Assembly: GCA_973895155.1 (NCBI GenBank)
Contig: OZ316895.1
Location: 1,364,001-1,428,000 of the forward strand
Direction: 5' to 3'
From: Marsupella aquatica
Lineage: Eukaryota > Marchantiophyta
DNA length: 64,000 nt
Shown: piece after piece, positions 1-12,865 of the stretch
How the letters are laid out: the number at the start of each line of letters is the position of its first letter
Position numbering within the stretch: the stretch's first letter is position 1
Notes under the pieces: generated by a model
What the model was told of the DNA's origin: nothing
Database searches by the model: none
What the model saw: the letters and a program-made list of their open reading frames with translations, nothing else
Translations under genes and position numbers: made by a program

Positions 1-247
1 GGGCTAAGGACGTAATTGTTTCATATAATATCTTGCTTGTCGTCATTAGATTCAAGCGGTGTATATCGGATTCCACCGTGGTTGTTCTTGAGAGCTTCAG
101 AACCTTGTTCTTTTCTCTTGTCCCCGTCCTCGATAGACACAACCGTCACTTTTCCTGTAGACCACCTTAGCTTCAAAACTAGTACCAACTACGGACAATG
201 CCTGGTTGGATTGTAACTGATTCTTAACTTTCTCCCGGGTCATTGCA

Positions 248-2685
248 GCGCGGCCGTGATTACAGCGTATCTTATGCGAATTGAAAAACTTTATGTAGAT
301 GGTATGAACTCTTTCGTCAAACATCCAAATTATGACTTGAATGACCTCTTGTAACGTGCGGTAGGCCCTAAGAATTACACCCTTAGCACAGCTGAACTCA
401 ATTTCAGCGGCTGGTGGACAAAGGAATTTGTAAGCTCTATCCAGTTTTGCGATGGTGCCACTACTACCCAATCGAGTAGAGTTTTGATGCTGAGGCTAGA
501 CTTTACACCTGAACTTAAGCACCTGTCCGCGACTTCTAATCAACCTTACGTCAACTTCTGAAACACTGAAATCAGAACTTTGTAGCTCCCTGTTTGACTT
601 CGTCTCCTGCTTTTGCTCTCTACTTGAGCTGATTTATTACCAGCGATTCTTGGATGTTATTATTGATCCCATTGTCCGATTTTTTTCTGTCAATATATCT
701 ATTATTCATGCTCTGATTTTAGATGTTCCTCTGTGACAGACGCGCTGGCATCTCTTCGAGAAGGAAGTCCACACGTTTGCCCAAATGAGGGGTTCATGGA
801 ACAGGTATAGCCTCGGAGGACTAAACAGGTTGTATCTTCAAATTTTGTTATCCGTTTAGGACTGGGGAGTTCAATGTTGGGACGATTTAGGCCTAATGTG
901 TTCTTCATCCAAGAATGCTTTTCCATCCATGTAATGCAATCAAAGACTACAACGGCATGTTATGAAAGAAAAAACTAGGTGATTTTGCACGTGAGAAACA
1001 CTGGTGATATTGCATGTGAATAAGCTTTCTGGGTATAGACAGTCAAGGTGAAGATTTAGACGAAGCTCACTGTTACAATTCATTTTAGAGAATGGGTGAC
1101 ATCTTCCTCTGGTTGTTCTATTATTCTCTCATCTCCTGTCTCATCTGTGTGCAGTTAAAGATGTTCGAAGAGATGGGTTTCAAGGTTGATCACGGTAGTC
1201 CCATATATAAACAGTTTCATGTTACAAATCTAGGTATGTCCTTCCTTGTGCTCAACTACAGTATTTGTCTCCTTTCGCGACGACAACTACCCGGTGACTC
1301 CGTTATAGCCTGTGAAATGTGAACGAATAGATGGGAGTCTAATTGTGGCTCTGGAAGAGAGTGGGGTGTGGGCGTGATGAGTATATGTCGCTCTTTCAGG
1401 TCTTCTTCCCTCTTGTCCTTGCATCCAGAGTATTCAAGTTCTGCGCCCCCCACCCCCTGTTAATGCCTCCTTTTCGATCACTTTCGTTTGCTTCTGTCAG
1501 CCAGCGCAGGACATACTACTAGTTTGAGGCGGTCATCCTTTAAGAACCATGTCTACAATTTTGTTGGAGGAACTAGTTTGAGGCGGCTATGTTCTATGAC
1601 CCATGTCTACAATGTTGTTGGACCAACTAAGGTTAGTCTGGAACCAAGATGAGAGCTAGTTTGGGCAAGGTTGAAGCCGACATTTCAAAACCTTTTTAAT
1701 GCCACCTGTTGCTTTCTTGTCGAAGCCTGCATAGTTTCATCACTTAAATTCAACGGATTAACGAACACTTTCACTGGACGAGTTTGGTGAGCGGGTCACT
1801 GGGATTTTAACGTATGGCATTATCTTCTATGTGGCATAATTCATGCTCATGTGCTTTTGAGTGAGGCCCACAGATCACAGAATCTTGGAAGAAATTATAT
1901 TGAGCTCATTGAAGAAGCATGCTTCAACATGAGAACTTTTAATTTTGATTTATCATCGTGGTGCATGCTTATGAGGCTATTTGAACATATCCGTCTGTTC
2001 TTTGGCCTGTTATCTCAGGTGATGCTTATCGGAAAGGTGAAAAGATCGAAAGCTCAAGATTTGCCTTGGATCCTGGAGCCGATAGTATATCTCTGGCGGA
2101 GAGTATTGGGTCCCAAATGAAGCTTCTTGAAGAAAACAGAGTGGCATTTTTATACCGTTGCAGAAAATGCCGGAGGCTTGTGGCCTCTCAAAGTAATGTT
2201 ATTTCACATAGCTCTGGCGTGGAAGAGCCTCTATTTAGATCAAAGAGGAGAAGCGGGGGACGGGGTCATGATGATGATTATGGGGAGCCGAAGTGTTCAT
2301 CAATTTTTGTGGAACCTATGCAATGGATGACATCAGGTGCCCTTTTCACCAATTCATCTTGTAATCGTATCAGTGTTGTTCATGAAGGCTAGTCAGAGCT
2401 CTGTAGCACTTCCCTGTAGCGAAGAGAAAGCTTCAGGTCATTAACCTGGACATTGTCAGTCCACAAGATGACTGATTGCATAACCGAGTACCCATGATGC
2501 CATTCTGAATGTCGGGTTGGATGTTTGCAGGTATCCAAGGGGATGTGGAGGGAAAGCTATTCTGTGTTAGTTGTCAAGCACGACTTGGAAACTTTCACTG
2601 GGCAGGTCTTCAGTGCAGTTGTGGAGCATGGGTCAATCCTGCATTCCAGCTTCACAAGAGCCGTATGGATTTGACATGGACGTGA
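248..2685 (+). CDS. YVH1/DUSP12-like dual-specificity protein phosphatase, 5' partial
   Basis: Five exons can be joined in frame: 248-299, 740-804, 1155-1233, 2019-2336 and 2531-2685 (TGA at 2683-2685), all with GT-AG borders. The first encodes AAVITAYLMRIEKLYVD, the helix just after the HCxxGxSR catalytic loop of dual-specificity phosphatases. The next reads DALASLREGSPHVCPNEGFMEQ split over two exons, then a segment containing MFEEMGFKVDHGSPIY. The last two carry the family's C-terminal zinc module: YRCRKCRRLVAS, CSSIFVEPMQWM, CVSCQARLG and CSCGAWVNPAFQ. In yeast and animals YVH1/DUSP12 works in late 60S ribosome maturation; the same role here is inferred. The catalytic cysteine exon is not visible and presumably lies upstream of base 1. 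I see no lesion in the visible exons. Intron 3 (1234-2018) holds a short tandem duplication. The gene is convergent with the sigma factor gene. Confidence 0.88.
1518..1627. repeat. Tandem duplication, about 55 bp x 2, in an intron
   Basis: Two adjacent units each begin ACTAGTTTGAGGCGG and contain CCATGTCTACAAT followed by TTGTTGGA. They differ at several positions and lie in the 785-nt intron of the phosphatase gene. Nothing indicates a function. Confidence 0.8.
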
Positions 2686-4270
2686 CAACTGATGAGACAA
2701 TGACGGCTGTAAGTTTTATCTTCTTTACGATTGCCGTTTAGTTGTGCGATCATGTATTTCTCGACTCCGACCCTGAAGTATCTTTCTTGTCTTACCAACC
2801 CGGTTCTGTCTACTTGTTCAGGGCTAGCTCTCATGTTGCTGTGAGGATGAAAGCAGAAAGAGCCTGCAAACTGGCGTAGATGACATCGCTTGAATTTAGC
2901 ACTCTTTCGGTGCAATGGATGTACGTCGTAAAAAGGTTACTCTTGGTTATTCTGCAGCACTTTCAATATTACATTGGATTTCAAAATGGGCTAGAGATGG
3001 CCAGGTTTTCAAACCAATGCAAACTTTTAGTCAGATTCAATTTTGATACTGGACCTGAGGTGACTGATCATGTTGTTTATTTCAATGAGTGAACGCAATG
3101 ATCAAGGGAACTTTGTTCATTATATCTGGCCGTATGATTACAAATTTGCGATCAATTTGCTAAATTTTATTTAGATTTTGCTACAAGTGATTTTAACTGC
3201 TTAGGAAACTTTTGAACTAAATCCCTTAATAGTATCGGATTTAAAATGAAGGCATCCACATTTATGTCTGCCCAAATAATCCACCGGACTTTCGTATGCT
3301 CAATGACGACATGGAGGCTAGGATATACGGCTTGTGTCCATGATTTCAAGCTTCCAATTCGAACAGAACATGAATAAAACATGGAACATGGAACATCTGA
3401 AATGTGTGAACCACCCTTAGACGAAGTTTCCTTCGTCTCGGAATTGATTTGTCTAAATACCAAGAAATTTCTCAATCAAGGATATGATGTTGATATGGCC
3501 CAAACTTTAAGGGATTCTAACGCAAACAAAGATCCGAATGATTTTAAGACACGTGTTGTGCAATCTTGGGGTATCGTTCTACTTGGAGTTTAAGCCACTT
3601 AATGTGCTCAACTACAGAGTAGACTAGGATCGGCTCTAACGGAGATACTCTTTCACCACTTCATGTCCCAGATTGAGCCCAATACGTTTTTCAAGACATT
3701 CTGTGTGCATTTTTATCGTTGAGATGATGAAAGGCCCCAAGCTTTATCACCCATAAAAACTTGGACCAAATATCAATACTTCTCAAAGGAGAACATCAAA
3801 CGCCTCCTGGATGGAATGTGCCACTCGGATCCAACCCACCTTTCCGGCGATGCATCTGGTATTAGTGAAGCTCAGGTTGTTGAGCGAGCGGTATCAAATG
3901 GCGTAAATTTGAAAATGTTCCAAATTGTTTCTTCTTGCCTTCGGTTATCAACATCCATAGTGGAGAACGAGTCATCAATTCACCACTGCGGGTAAACATC
4001 ACTAGAGAACATCTCAACAGTCCTGTCACTTCAATTGTGGAATAAATTGCATGGCCATTCTTCAGCTGTTGTTGATTCCCCCAATGAGAGGAAGAAAACA
4101 CTTCCACCGCTACAGTAATGTACGCACTACATGTAGAATCGACACAAAAAGTAGATTGTAAACTTTAACCTGTCACCGCAGCTAGAATTTTTCTGGGCGA
4201 CGACATCTTAACATGGACAGAAATCGTCCGCCATGCGAATCAATAGTTAAATCTAGAAATGATGCATGGC
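2686..4270. other. Convergent intergenic region
   Basis: This stretch separates the stop codon of the plus-strand phosphatase gene from the stop codon of the minus-strand sigma factor gene. It must contain both 3' UTRs. I see only short unsupported ORFs, and no transposon end, tandem repeat or RNA gene. Confidence 0.6.
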
Positions 4271-7200
4271 TCATTGTGAAAGGTAACTTCGTAGGTAATC
4301 CATCCTTGTTGGGTGTTTCATCTTCATCAACGCGCATGCTTCATATTTTCGAACCATCTCCCGAGAGAGGCCTAGAGTCTGGCCGATTTCTCCCAATGTT
4401 CTCTCGCCTTGTCCGTCTAGTCCAAATCGTTGTCGTAACACCAGTCCTTCCCTAGGCTTTAAAGAATCCAGCTGCTCATCAATACCCACAGAGAAGTCCC
4501 ATCATCAGTAATGATATAATCCAAGGCTCATACTGCTTCTAGAAGAACGTCAGGGGTTTACCCAAGCAGAGCTATTGGTGGATGGAAATAGGTGCAGTCA
4601 AAAACGAGCTTTCAGGTGAAACCATAATTTGAGAGCATTAGATTGGACCGTCTGAGATAAAGTAAAACTCACCACATCAGCGACCCCGAATCTTAGAGAA
4701 CCATCATCTCCTGAACGACTTTCACCCACTCGTTCAGCGTCCGACTTATCTGCAACAGTTTCGACCAATTCTTCTCCCGTCACCTCCGACTTTCTATTCA
4801 TTGATCCCGTGCGCGCACTCGAGTTAACAATATCACGAAACCTGTCTGCTACCAGTCCCAGACGCTCCATCACTTCTTCGTCAGTGGGTGCCCTCTCCAG
4901 CTCCACCAGAAGGTCCAGTCTTGCCCTTTTGATATTCAATTTATGCTGTTCAAGCGGGAATGTCACCTCAATAAATCAGCCATTACTTAAAACGAAGAAT
5001 ACAAGTAATCGTTCAGGACGACGATGTGGTCAACATTCACCACTACACTTCAATAGATTGACAGAGCAGAAGACAGTATTAAGGTCTTCTCAATTAAATC
5101 GATTATTGTCAGTCCCAGAAATTTTCTGTTTTAGAAAGTCCACAACAGAATTAAACGCTGAGTGCATTGAACCCACATTGGAAACTTTTCACTGGAACAA
5201 GACTGCTTCCATGACAAGAATTTTTCAATAGAATCCGAATCTCATCAATCAATTCAATCAATCCACCGGACACAATCAAGTGACTTAAAAAACTGGAATG
5301 ATAGTGCTATCTTCGTATGAATATTCTCGTGACGAAGGAACAGTGTGTCGCCAGTTGCCACATCATCCATAGCTCTCGGTGCAATTACTTCAGCTGAATT
5401 AGGTCCAAGTTATTAATCCCACCAAGATTTGTATGGGCTGTTATTGAGATTGGATTTTGGTTCATCGACATTTAAAAATTCCAAGACTACCAAATTTTGA
5501 GAACTAAATTTTGAGAACTAAATTTTGAGTACCAAATTACCCCCCAGTAGAAGATAGTTCGCTTGATTTCCATATGTCTTTTCAATGTCATCTTAAATTC
5601 CACAGATCTGAAATTTGGGTGAAGTAATGAGAGTACTAGATCCCAACTGGAAATCAGGCAAGCAAATTGACGAGGGGAGGTCGTGAGAGATGTACCATAG
5701 CCACGTTGTACGGTGATCGCAGACTGCTGCCGCTCCTAGTTTGTGCTCTTAGAATGGAATTGCGAACCCAGTACACAGCATACGTAGAGAACCTATGTCC
5801 CCTCTTGGGATCAAACTTGGCAACTCCGTGAAGAAGGCCCGAGACACCTTCTTGGCATAAATCGAAAAGCGACAAGCACGAATTCTCTCTGTTGTACTTG
5901 TTTGCCTGAGAAAGTACCAGTCGTAAATTGTGCTGAAACATTTCCAACAGAAAGTGACATATTTTTAGTCCCGCCGAAGTAATACATGCAGCTGGCAAAT
6001 GTGGAACGAGAGGGGACGTACAACGAAAGAAGAATTCGAATCATATCTTCTTAAAACATTCAGCCACAACAGCTGGTCACCGTGTCAAATAATGAGAGTA
6101 GGGGAGGGGAGGATTCACAAGCTCCCTCACCTGAATCAACTTGTTCCTGGCAGCTTTTCCTATATGAAGGTGACGACGCAATGTGTGCACATCCATTTGT
6201 GCGGCTGCAGCCCATTCTTCGTCTGACGGGTCTCTCCCTAGTTCCCCGAACAAGGATTTGCGCAACTTCTCGAATGTCTGCAAGGCGAACAAGTAGCCCG
6301 ATCTTAAGAAGTGACTACGAAACAAGAATGTTCTACAAATCCCCATAAATTCCATAAACCGTTCCAGTCCGCCTCACAGTTGTGGACAATGCTAATGGCA
6401 TGCCCTACAATAATGGCATCATACTGGGTTTACACCGTGTCTACCCACTTCTAAGCTAAGCACCGTCGTGTTGAACAACACGCACTATGGAATTGCTCGA
6501 CCTCTCTGTGGACTCCTGATCTTTCACTTCATTCGAATAGTAGAGTGATGGAGAATGGTGCAAGGACAATTGATTACCAAGTAGCCTGTTCCACAGTTAA
6601 TGTTAACTGTATTAACCACAAGGTTTGGTTAAATCCTGATAATACGCCGATCACAATTGCCGACCTATCCTGCAGGGGAACTAGGAAATCAATTAAGACC
6701 CACGCGAGAACCGTGAGGAAGCAGAAGGAGGAGAATGGGTTGCTCTGGCACCTTCATAAGGAAATGGGAAGGGGAATTGGCACGAAGTCTATCTTCCTCA
6801 CATGCGAATTGATTACTGAAGAAACCGACATTTTTGCCCCATACTCTTCTTGCTAAGGGTAAGACAACTAGATTAGAAATGGGAAGGGAATTGTCACGAA
6901 GTCTATCTCCCAGACATGCGAATTGATTATTAAGGAAACCGACATTTTTGCCCCATACTCTTCGTGCTAATGGTAAAAAAATTGGATTAGCATTTGCTTT
7001 AGAAATCCCAAACTCCATTTGCTTTAGAAATCCCAAACTCCACCAGGACGTAGCTATATGAATCACATCTGTTAGTCGCAAAGCGCTTGAACTAGAGCTT
7101 CCGATTCACATAATTAAATATTAAAAATTGTGTGAGAGGAAGCGAAACTCTCTGTAAGGAGTAATACCGATAGCTCGGAAGCCCTACCTTCATAGGCTTC

Positions 7201-8261
7201 ATGAGAATGGCAAGCTCGGACTCCTCTTCAGCTGAGAGAAGGCCCCGCTTCAAGTTATCCCAATCAACGACCCCCAATTCGAGAGCCATTCCATGTTTGG
7301 CAATAAGATTGTCCGCCTCCTCGGACCAGACGTCCTGTGCTGCCTTCCCTATTGTAGTGCAGGCATCATTCACCTGTAGCGACCTATCCTGCCTTCTCTT
7401 CCGAAGAGCAATTCTAGAAAGGAGATTTAGCCGGCACTTCCCCTCGCCCACCCTTCTCTTCACTACCACAGACGGCACAGAGCGCACGATGAATCCGTCC
7501 TTCGTCGTCTGAGGGGAGATTATCGATGGGGCCTGTTGCTGCTGTTCCGAATGCAAGTAGTCCACAGCACTTGCTCTCGGCGGCCTTCCTCTTCTCTTCC
7601 TAACACTCGACATGGTTGGAGAGCTACAAGAAGCGCCCACCACCTCCGCTGCACCACCGCTGCCCATTTCCCCCACAAGTCTCGTTTGCGCTTCCAGGTC
7701 CTTGAGAATGTTCTCGTAGTCCAATTCATTGGTCGTGGCGTCCTTATGGTACGCACTCTCTAACGCTTCAGCGATCCTCTGCAACTCAGCAGTAGACGAA
7801 TCTAAAACCTCTCCACCAGGAGCAACAGCTGTGCTCTTCCTCTTCCGTCTCGGTGCATCTCTCGTCCTAGATCTCCTCCGCGGTTGTGGCTTTTGGATAC
7901 CATGATCATCCACCAGGTTGTCTACTTCACTCACCTGCACGCAGCTGTGGTCAGCAGCTGTAGGTGGAGATGATACAGCGGTCAGGGATGCTGCTGCTGA
8001 TACTATGGTCGAGGATCTAATTCCTCTTTTGCTGGACGAGGGCCTCTTTGGCCTGAGAGCCCTGAGGCAGACCCTGGGAAGGCGGTCGATGACAATTGTG
8101 GGCAGCAATACCGGTAGTCCAGAACCCCCGCTCACTGCTTCTCCGTTGAACCTACCGCTGCTACTGTTGACAACAAACGAGGACGAGATCGAGGGGCAGC
8201 TGTGAGGATGGGTGCTGGAGGCGCGGCTGACTCCCACTCGTCCGGCTCCAATTCTTTCCAT
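4271..8261 (-). CDS. Plastid RNA polymerase sigma factor (sigma-70 family), nuclear gene
   Basis: Five exons join in phase 0: 8261-7188, 6277-6131, 5932-5696, 4945-4673 and 4471-4271, giving about 643 residues. I chose the ATG at 8261 because the longer frame upstream opens with TTG just after an in-frame TAG. The N-terminus ([16 protein letters not shown], Ser/Arg-rich, few acidic residues) suits a chloroplast transit peptide. A basic low-complexity linker containing [16 protein letters not shown] follows. Exon 2 carries conserved region 1.2/2.1 ([10 protein letters not shown]). Exon 3 carries region 2, with [21 protein letters not shown] and [19 protein letters not shown], the promoter -10 recognition and melting segment. 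Exon 4 is region 3 ([17 protein letters not shown]). Exon 5 is region 4 with the helix-turn-helix ([20 protein letters not shown]) that reads the -35 element. The product would direct the plastid-encoded polymerase to promoters. I cannot assign a SIG subclass. No disabling mutation seen. Confidence 0.93.
6761..7046. repeat. Tandem duplication, 115-bp period, plus a short direct repeat, in sigma intron 1
   Basis: Units beginning GAAATGGGAAGG at 6761 and 6876 share most of about 110 bp, including CGACATTTTTGCCCCATACT. A second direct repeat of about 25 bp (TTTAGAAATCCCAAACTCC) follows near 6990-7045. Both lie inside the first intron (7187-6278) of the sigma factor gene. Confidence 0.85.
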
Positions 8262-8399
8262 TCCCTTAATTGGAACCGAATTCACGATTCTCTGGAGATC
8301 CACAGGTGTACACCCCTTCAAAGCCTACTGATGCACCAGCGACAATGCCTCTGGCGTAGAATCCCCCCAAATTTCTCCTCGCCTGAAATTTTGGTCGGC

Positions 8400-9820
8400 T
8401 GAAACCACAGGGATCTCGAGAGAGTTGGACAATGGATCCCCCAATAACTTCCTTTAATCACTGTAAATGATCGACTGAACCGCAGATACCTCGAGCGTGA
8501 TTGGAAATTGAGCCCCTAATTCGAACAGTCAGTGCGTGCTCGTGTTCCAAATCACAGCAAGTACAAACTAAAGGTGAGCGAAGATTTCCATCGCCTTTGA
8601 ACAGACGGGGTTCAAGAGGACCAGAGTGGTTAGGACCAGATTTCACCACTCCAAAAGGTTCTACTGAATAGACGATCTCACAAGAGGCACGTCTCGGATT
8701 TTGTGGAGGGAAGCCACAGACCGTTCGCAATATCGATTCATATCATCCCAACACCATCCAGAACACGAGAAATTGATTGGGCCGACGAGACGAGACAGGC
8801 ACTGGTGGCGGAAGGGACGCCGAATGCTTCTGGTACAAGCAAATCACAAGCAGCGTTCTGGTAATACACAGACAGCTGGTTGGCTCTGGCTGCTGTTTGA
8901 ATCTGGCTGGTGTCCCACCGCGTACCCAATTACTGTACTACAGAATCGAATGGCAATTTCGTCAAGAGCAACAGCACAAATTCCGATCGCTCCTGGGGCA
9001 CCCACCTTCTGCCCGCGGGCAGGAAGAAATGGGAATTTCTAGAATCGACGGCTAAAGTTCCGATTCACACTTTTCAGGGACATTTGGCTGTTGATCTTTC
9101 TCTACTGCATCTGCCATGAAGATCCCTTCAAGGTGCATCAGGAACCACAACTCGCAGGTGCCCTCGACTCAGACACTGACCGACGTCATCTGGAGTCGTG
9201 GCGACACCTCGAGAGGAGCAAACAGTCAAACCTGGAGTGGACACACTGGCGTGGTCGTGGATTTGGGACTCCATGTCCACCGATCTAGACCATCTGATCT
9301 TCAGATAAGCCAATACTTCTCCTGTAAGTTACGAAACTTTTAATTCTGAGAACTTGGAGAACTGAGAGGCAGTTTTGTAGCTATCGATAATTATGACAGC
9401 CGCCTGAAATCGAGCATGTCACCACGAAAATGAGATTCAGGGCCTCTGTAGTCGGTGTGGGCCCATGATCTCGCTCTGGGCACTTTCGTGTCCTGACCAA
9501 GACATTGAGGATTTGAGGATGCGCATCTGGTTCCTGCTCTACAGGAGACACGTAGGTGAAAAGCCTTAGAACCACACACTAGTGGCCACATGCTTTAACG
9601 AGGAAAAAGGTGTTTTGCTCTGTTGCTCTGTAGATTTCAACTGACTGGGAATTGGACATCCGCTCTATAAGAAATTTTACCCTTTCCTAAGAACGTGCTA
9701 GAAAGCTGCTACAGTAGATTGCGCATACCAGCCAAATTAAAAGTTGCCATGACCACCTGAGTGAATTACAGATCCCTTTAATTACAACAACTGTTGTTAA
9801 CAACTGCTGGTGTTCCAATC
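8400..9820. other. Upstream flank of the sigma factor gene, nothing recognised
   Basis: This DNA lies 5' of the sigma factor start and must include its promoter and 5' UTR. I see no coding segment with family signatures, no transposon terminus and no obvious repeat. The short ORFs in it are unsupported. Confidence 0.5.
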
Positions 9821-9956
9821 TGAGGTATTTTGTGAACCGTATATACAAGAGGCAAACTACCTCATAATATTTTGTGAACCGTATATACAAGAGGCAAAAT
9901 ACCTCATAATATTTTGTGAACCATATATACAAGAGGCAAAATACCTCATAATGGAA
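9821..9956. repeat. 42-bp tandem repeat x 3, each unit self-complementary
   Basis: Three head-to-tail 42-bp units start at 9826, 9868 and 9910. GAGGTATTTTG at the left edge is the exact reverse complement of CAAAATACCTC near the end of units 2 and 3, so the array can form hairpins. Unit 1 has one base changed in that arm. Because 42 is a multiple of three, the array creates a spurious repetitive minus-strand peptide, which should not be annotated as a gene. Confidence 0.9.
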
Positions 9957-10077
9957 TGAGCAGGCATCGTTAGCTTCACACTAAAGGTGTTTAGGTGAAT
10001 TAAACACTGACATATCCATTGACTAATGCCTAACATGCTTGGATATAAGATTTGAACATAACTAAGTGTGTTCCACT

Positions 10078-10172
10078 ATGAGGTATTTTGTCAACCTTAC
10101 ACAGGAGGCAAAATACCTCATAATGGAATGAGCAGGCATCCTTAGCTTCACCTTAAAGGTGTTTTAAATAGA
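10078..10172. repeat. Diverged dispersed copy of the hairpin repeat with its flank
   Basis: GAGGTATTTTG and CAAAATACCTC recur as an inverted pair here, followed by the same downstream flank seen after the 9910 unit (TGGAATGAGCAGGCATC, then TTAGCTTCAC). The unit plus flank was therefore duplicated together about 180 bp away. Confidence 0.8.
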
Positions 10173-11144
10173 TCTTAAATAGATCCATTGACTGTTGCAT
10201 GCAGTGTGTATGAAACACAGTCAAATTGTGAAATGTAATTATGGCTAAAAGTGATAGGATGACAATAGCCTAAAGCCCTAAAAGTGAAAAATCACCAAAA
10301 AAAACCCTTTAGGGGTGAGAGGTTAAGGTCCTATCCCTCCAGCAAAGGACCCAGTGCTGGATGCTCCCATGTACATGCATGGAAAGTGAGAATGTAGCTG
10401 TTGAATTTGAGCTGCGCATGTTGCCGTCAATCTGACTAAGAATTTCTTCCATGAAATTCACTCATGAAAACAGGTCCAGAGTTTTTTAGCAAAGAGATTC
10501 TACACGGATTTGAACTTGAAATGCAACTTGGTGCCTTCGCATCAACAAATACCATATTACCTGAAGTTTGAGAAATTCTCACCAGGTGTCCAGATGTTGT
10601 ACTCTCCTTAGCAACTGTCTTACAATGGCATGAGCAAGTGATGGTGTCCATCTTCAGGAGCAGCTCGATTATGAAAGACATCCTAATCCAATTCCAAATG
10701 CATCGGCATCAAAATGGTACCGAAACATGTGTAAGTTGGTTTTTGGGATATTCTCTTGACATACCTTACACTGTGTTCTAAAGGAGACACATTAGGACAT
10801 CTCCATTGGTTGATTTCTATTGTATTGAAAAGTACAGCCAGAGCACTGTAGCTTCCTTAAGTGCTACTCAATGGATACCAAACCTTTCTCCATAGCAAAG
10901 AACTGAAGAGATCAACTTGAAGATTGGCTACTTCTTCCAACTAAAATGGAAGGAAATGGTACAAGGTGCCCTCATATCACCTGTGACGGCCCCGGTGAAG
11001 GCACCATGAAATGGTAATATATCCAGTTGGCCATGAACTGTCTATAGGATAATGATAGTTTAATTTGGACCTAGTGAAATATAGGTAATGATAGTCTAGG
11101 TACAAGGTTACTATGCTGTAAGGGTAACTAGGATGTAACCTTGT
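10173..11144. other. Intergenic, nothing recognised
   Basis: AT-rich unique-looking sequence between the hairpin repeats and the first solo LTR. No coding, RNA or element signature was found by eye. Confidence 0.5.
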
Positions 11145-11470
11145 TGTTGAGCAAAGACGACAGTCACAACGGCAAGCCCATGATCATCCAACGCACAAGT
11201 AGTCAAAACATATATATATAGCTCATTGAGTCTACGTCCATGGGAACACACAAGAGCTTTATTGCACTCTAACCATAGGCCATACCGAGTCTCCGCAATA
11301 CAAGATCTCTCTTATCTCTCAACTGGCTCCGTAACACTGAGGTCCTCCTATCCAAGCAAACATTGCTTGGGATCTCGTGTGCAAATGACTAACCTAACCA
11401 AGTCCGCAACTAAGATTAGCCCTGTTGCAATTATAGTCGTAACCTTAGACTTAAGAGTAAATGCCTAACA
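11145..11470 (-). mobile_element. Solo LTR, 344-bp-LTR Copia family, copy A
   Basis: The segment runs from TGTTGAGC to CCTAACA and aligns along its length with the Copia LTR at 40764-41107 (shared blocks include ACGGCAAGCCCATGA, CATCCAACGCAC and CTATTGC/TTATTGCACTCTA-like sequence). It is bounded by a perfect 5-bp target duplication, CTTGT (11140-11144 and 11471-11475). No internal Copia sequence adjoins it, so it is a solo LTR left by LTR-LTR recombination. The strand is set by the full-length relative, whose coding strand is minus. Confidence 0.88.
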
Positions 11471-12514
11471 CTTGTGACCAGAAAGTAAGAAAAGCTAAAC
11501 GGCGGTAGCCAGGAAGCTATGAGCATTTTAGGAGCAGGATTGAACCTAGAGCCCCATCCCAAGCAGTAATTATAGTACACAAATAGGTGCGAGAAAAATT
11601 TAACAATCGTAACTTTCAGGGCAGGAGAATACAGAAATAATAGGGTCCTCCAAAAATATGGTTACATACAGGTAACCATTCCTGTGTACCAATTTTACCA
11701 AGTTTGCCAACTGCTGGAAGTTAGATTGGATTGGAATCTCCATGAGTGAAGTCTCAATATAAGCCTCTCTTGACCTGCAGCCCCATGTGCAAAGTCAACA
11801 CTCTAGAGGATGACCTTATGTGACCAGTGGATATATATATATGAACTGCTCTGTACAGTACTTGTATGTGATGTTGGACCAAAAGTTGGATGGCACACTA
11901 GTTCTTTACAATGGTGAACATAACGACATCAAAATCTTTGGATGGTCTAGATTCAAGTAGATGACTACACAATTTTTTCTTTGTTTTCACAAAAAAAAAA
12001 TTCACCATAAAGTTTGAAGACAAAATATTTAAGCAAGTCCTTAGTGCTCAGTATGGAAACCAAAGGAGGATTTTGCATGGTTGCTACAAGCATACTCCTA
12101 ATCTGCACCCAGGCCTTGATTTCAGCAAATTTGTTGACTATATTTTCTTGCAAATCATTACTAAGCTTTTTTTCATTAAGGGCTTCTTTTTATTTCTTAA
12201 ATCTTAAGTCCAACCCAAAGTTGAATCACAGGAAATGCAAAGAATAACTCCTGTTCCATCAAACTTTAGAGCTATTTTAACACAACACTTCAAAGCACTT
12301 TACAATGCTTGATGGTTGCATTATTTAACCTATTAGGCAAATGAACATGATTTCTATACAAGCTTGTTACCATCATCCTCTTGTGTTGTTGTAGAGTTTG
12401 TATTCCAAAGGTAAAAGGCATTCATGTGGAGGCTATAGTTTTGCAACCAGTTGAATGCATCCAGAGACTGAATAAGAATAGCTTAGGGGGTGGACCCATG
12501 CAAGAGTCAAGTGA
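11471..12514. other. Spacer between two opposed solo LTRs
   Basis: About 1 kb of AT-rich sequence with no Copia coding remnant, which argues that the two LTRs are separate insertions and not the ends of one element. A short TA dinucleotide run occurs near 11830. Confidence 0.5.
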
Positions 12515-12860
12515 TATTAGGATTTACTCTTAGGTCTAGAGTTATGATTATACCGTAATTAAGGCTAACCTTAGTTGTAGACTTGGTTAGGTTAGTCATG
12601 TTGTGCACACTCTATACCTAAGCGGTGTTTGCTTGGAAAGTGGGAACTCAGGCTCATTGTTACGGAGCCAGTTGAGAGATAGGGAGAGTTTGTGTTGTGG
12701 ATGCTTCGCATGGTCGATCGACCTAGACTGCAGTAAAGCTCATGTGTGTTCCCGTGGACGTAGCCTCATGTGGAGGTCAACCACGTATCTCTCTGTGTCG
12801 ACTCTTGTGCGTTGGATGGTTCATGCGCTTGCCGTTGCGATTGTTGTCTATGCTCAACAG
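12515..12860 (+). mobile_element. Solo LTR, same Copia family, copy B, opposite orientation
   Basis: The reverse complement of copy A and of 40764-41107 in layout: starts TATTAGG (TG changed to TA) and ends GTCTATGCTCAACA at 12860. It retains blocks such as TAAGCGGTGTTTGCTTGG that other diverged copies share. The flanks AGTGA (12510-12514) and GGTGA (12861-12865) match at 4 of 5 bases, consistent with an aged target duplication. Confidence 0.82.
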
Positions 12861-12865
12861 GTGAG

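Noticed and set aside
9687-9932. Minus-strand ORF with a repeated peptide (YIRFTKYYEV)
   Set aside because: It is the translation of the 42-bp tandem repeat; the unit length is a multiple of three, so the frame stays open by chance.
11145-12860. The two opposed LTRs as the ends of one element or a fold-back transposon
   Set aside because: Each has its own target duplication and there is no internal coding sequence between them, so they are two separate solo LTRs.
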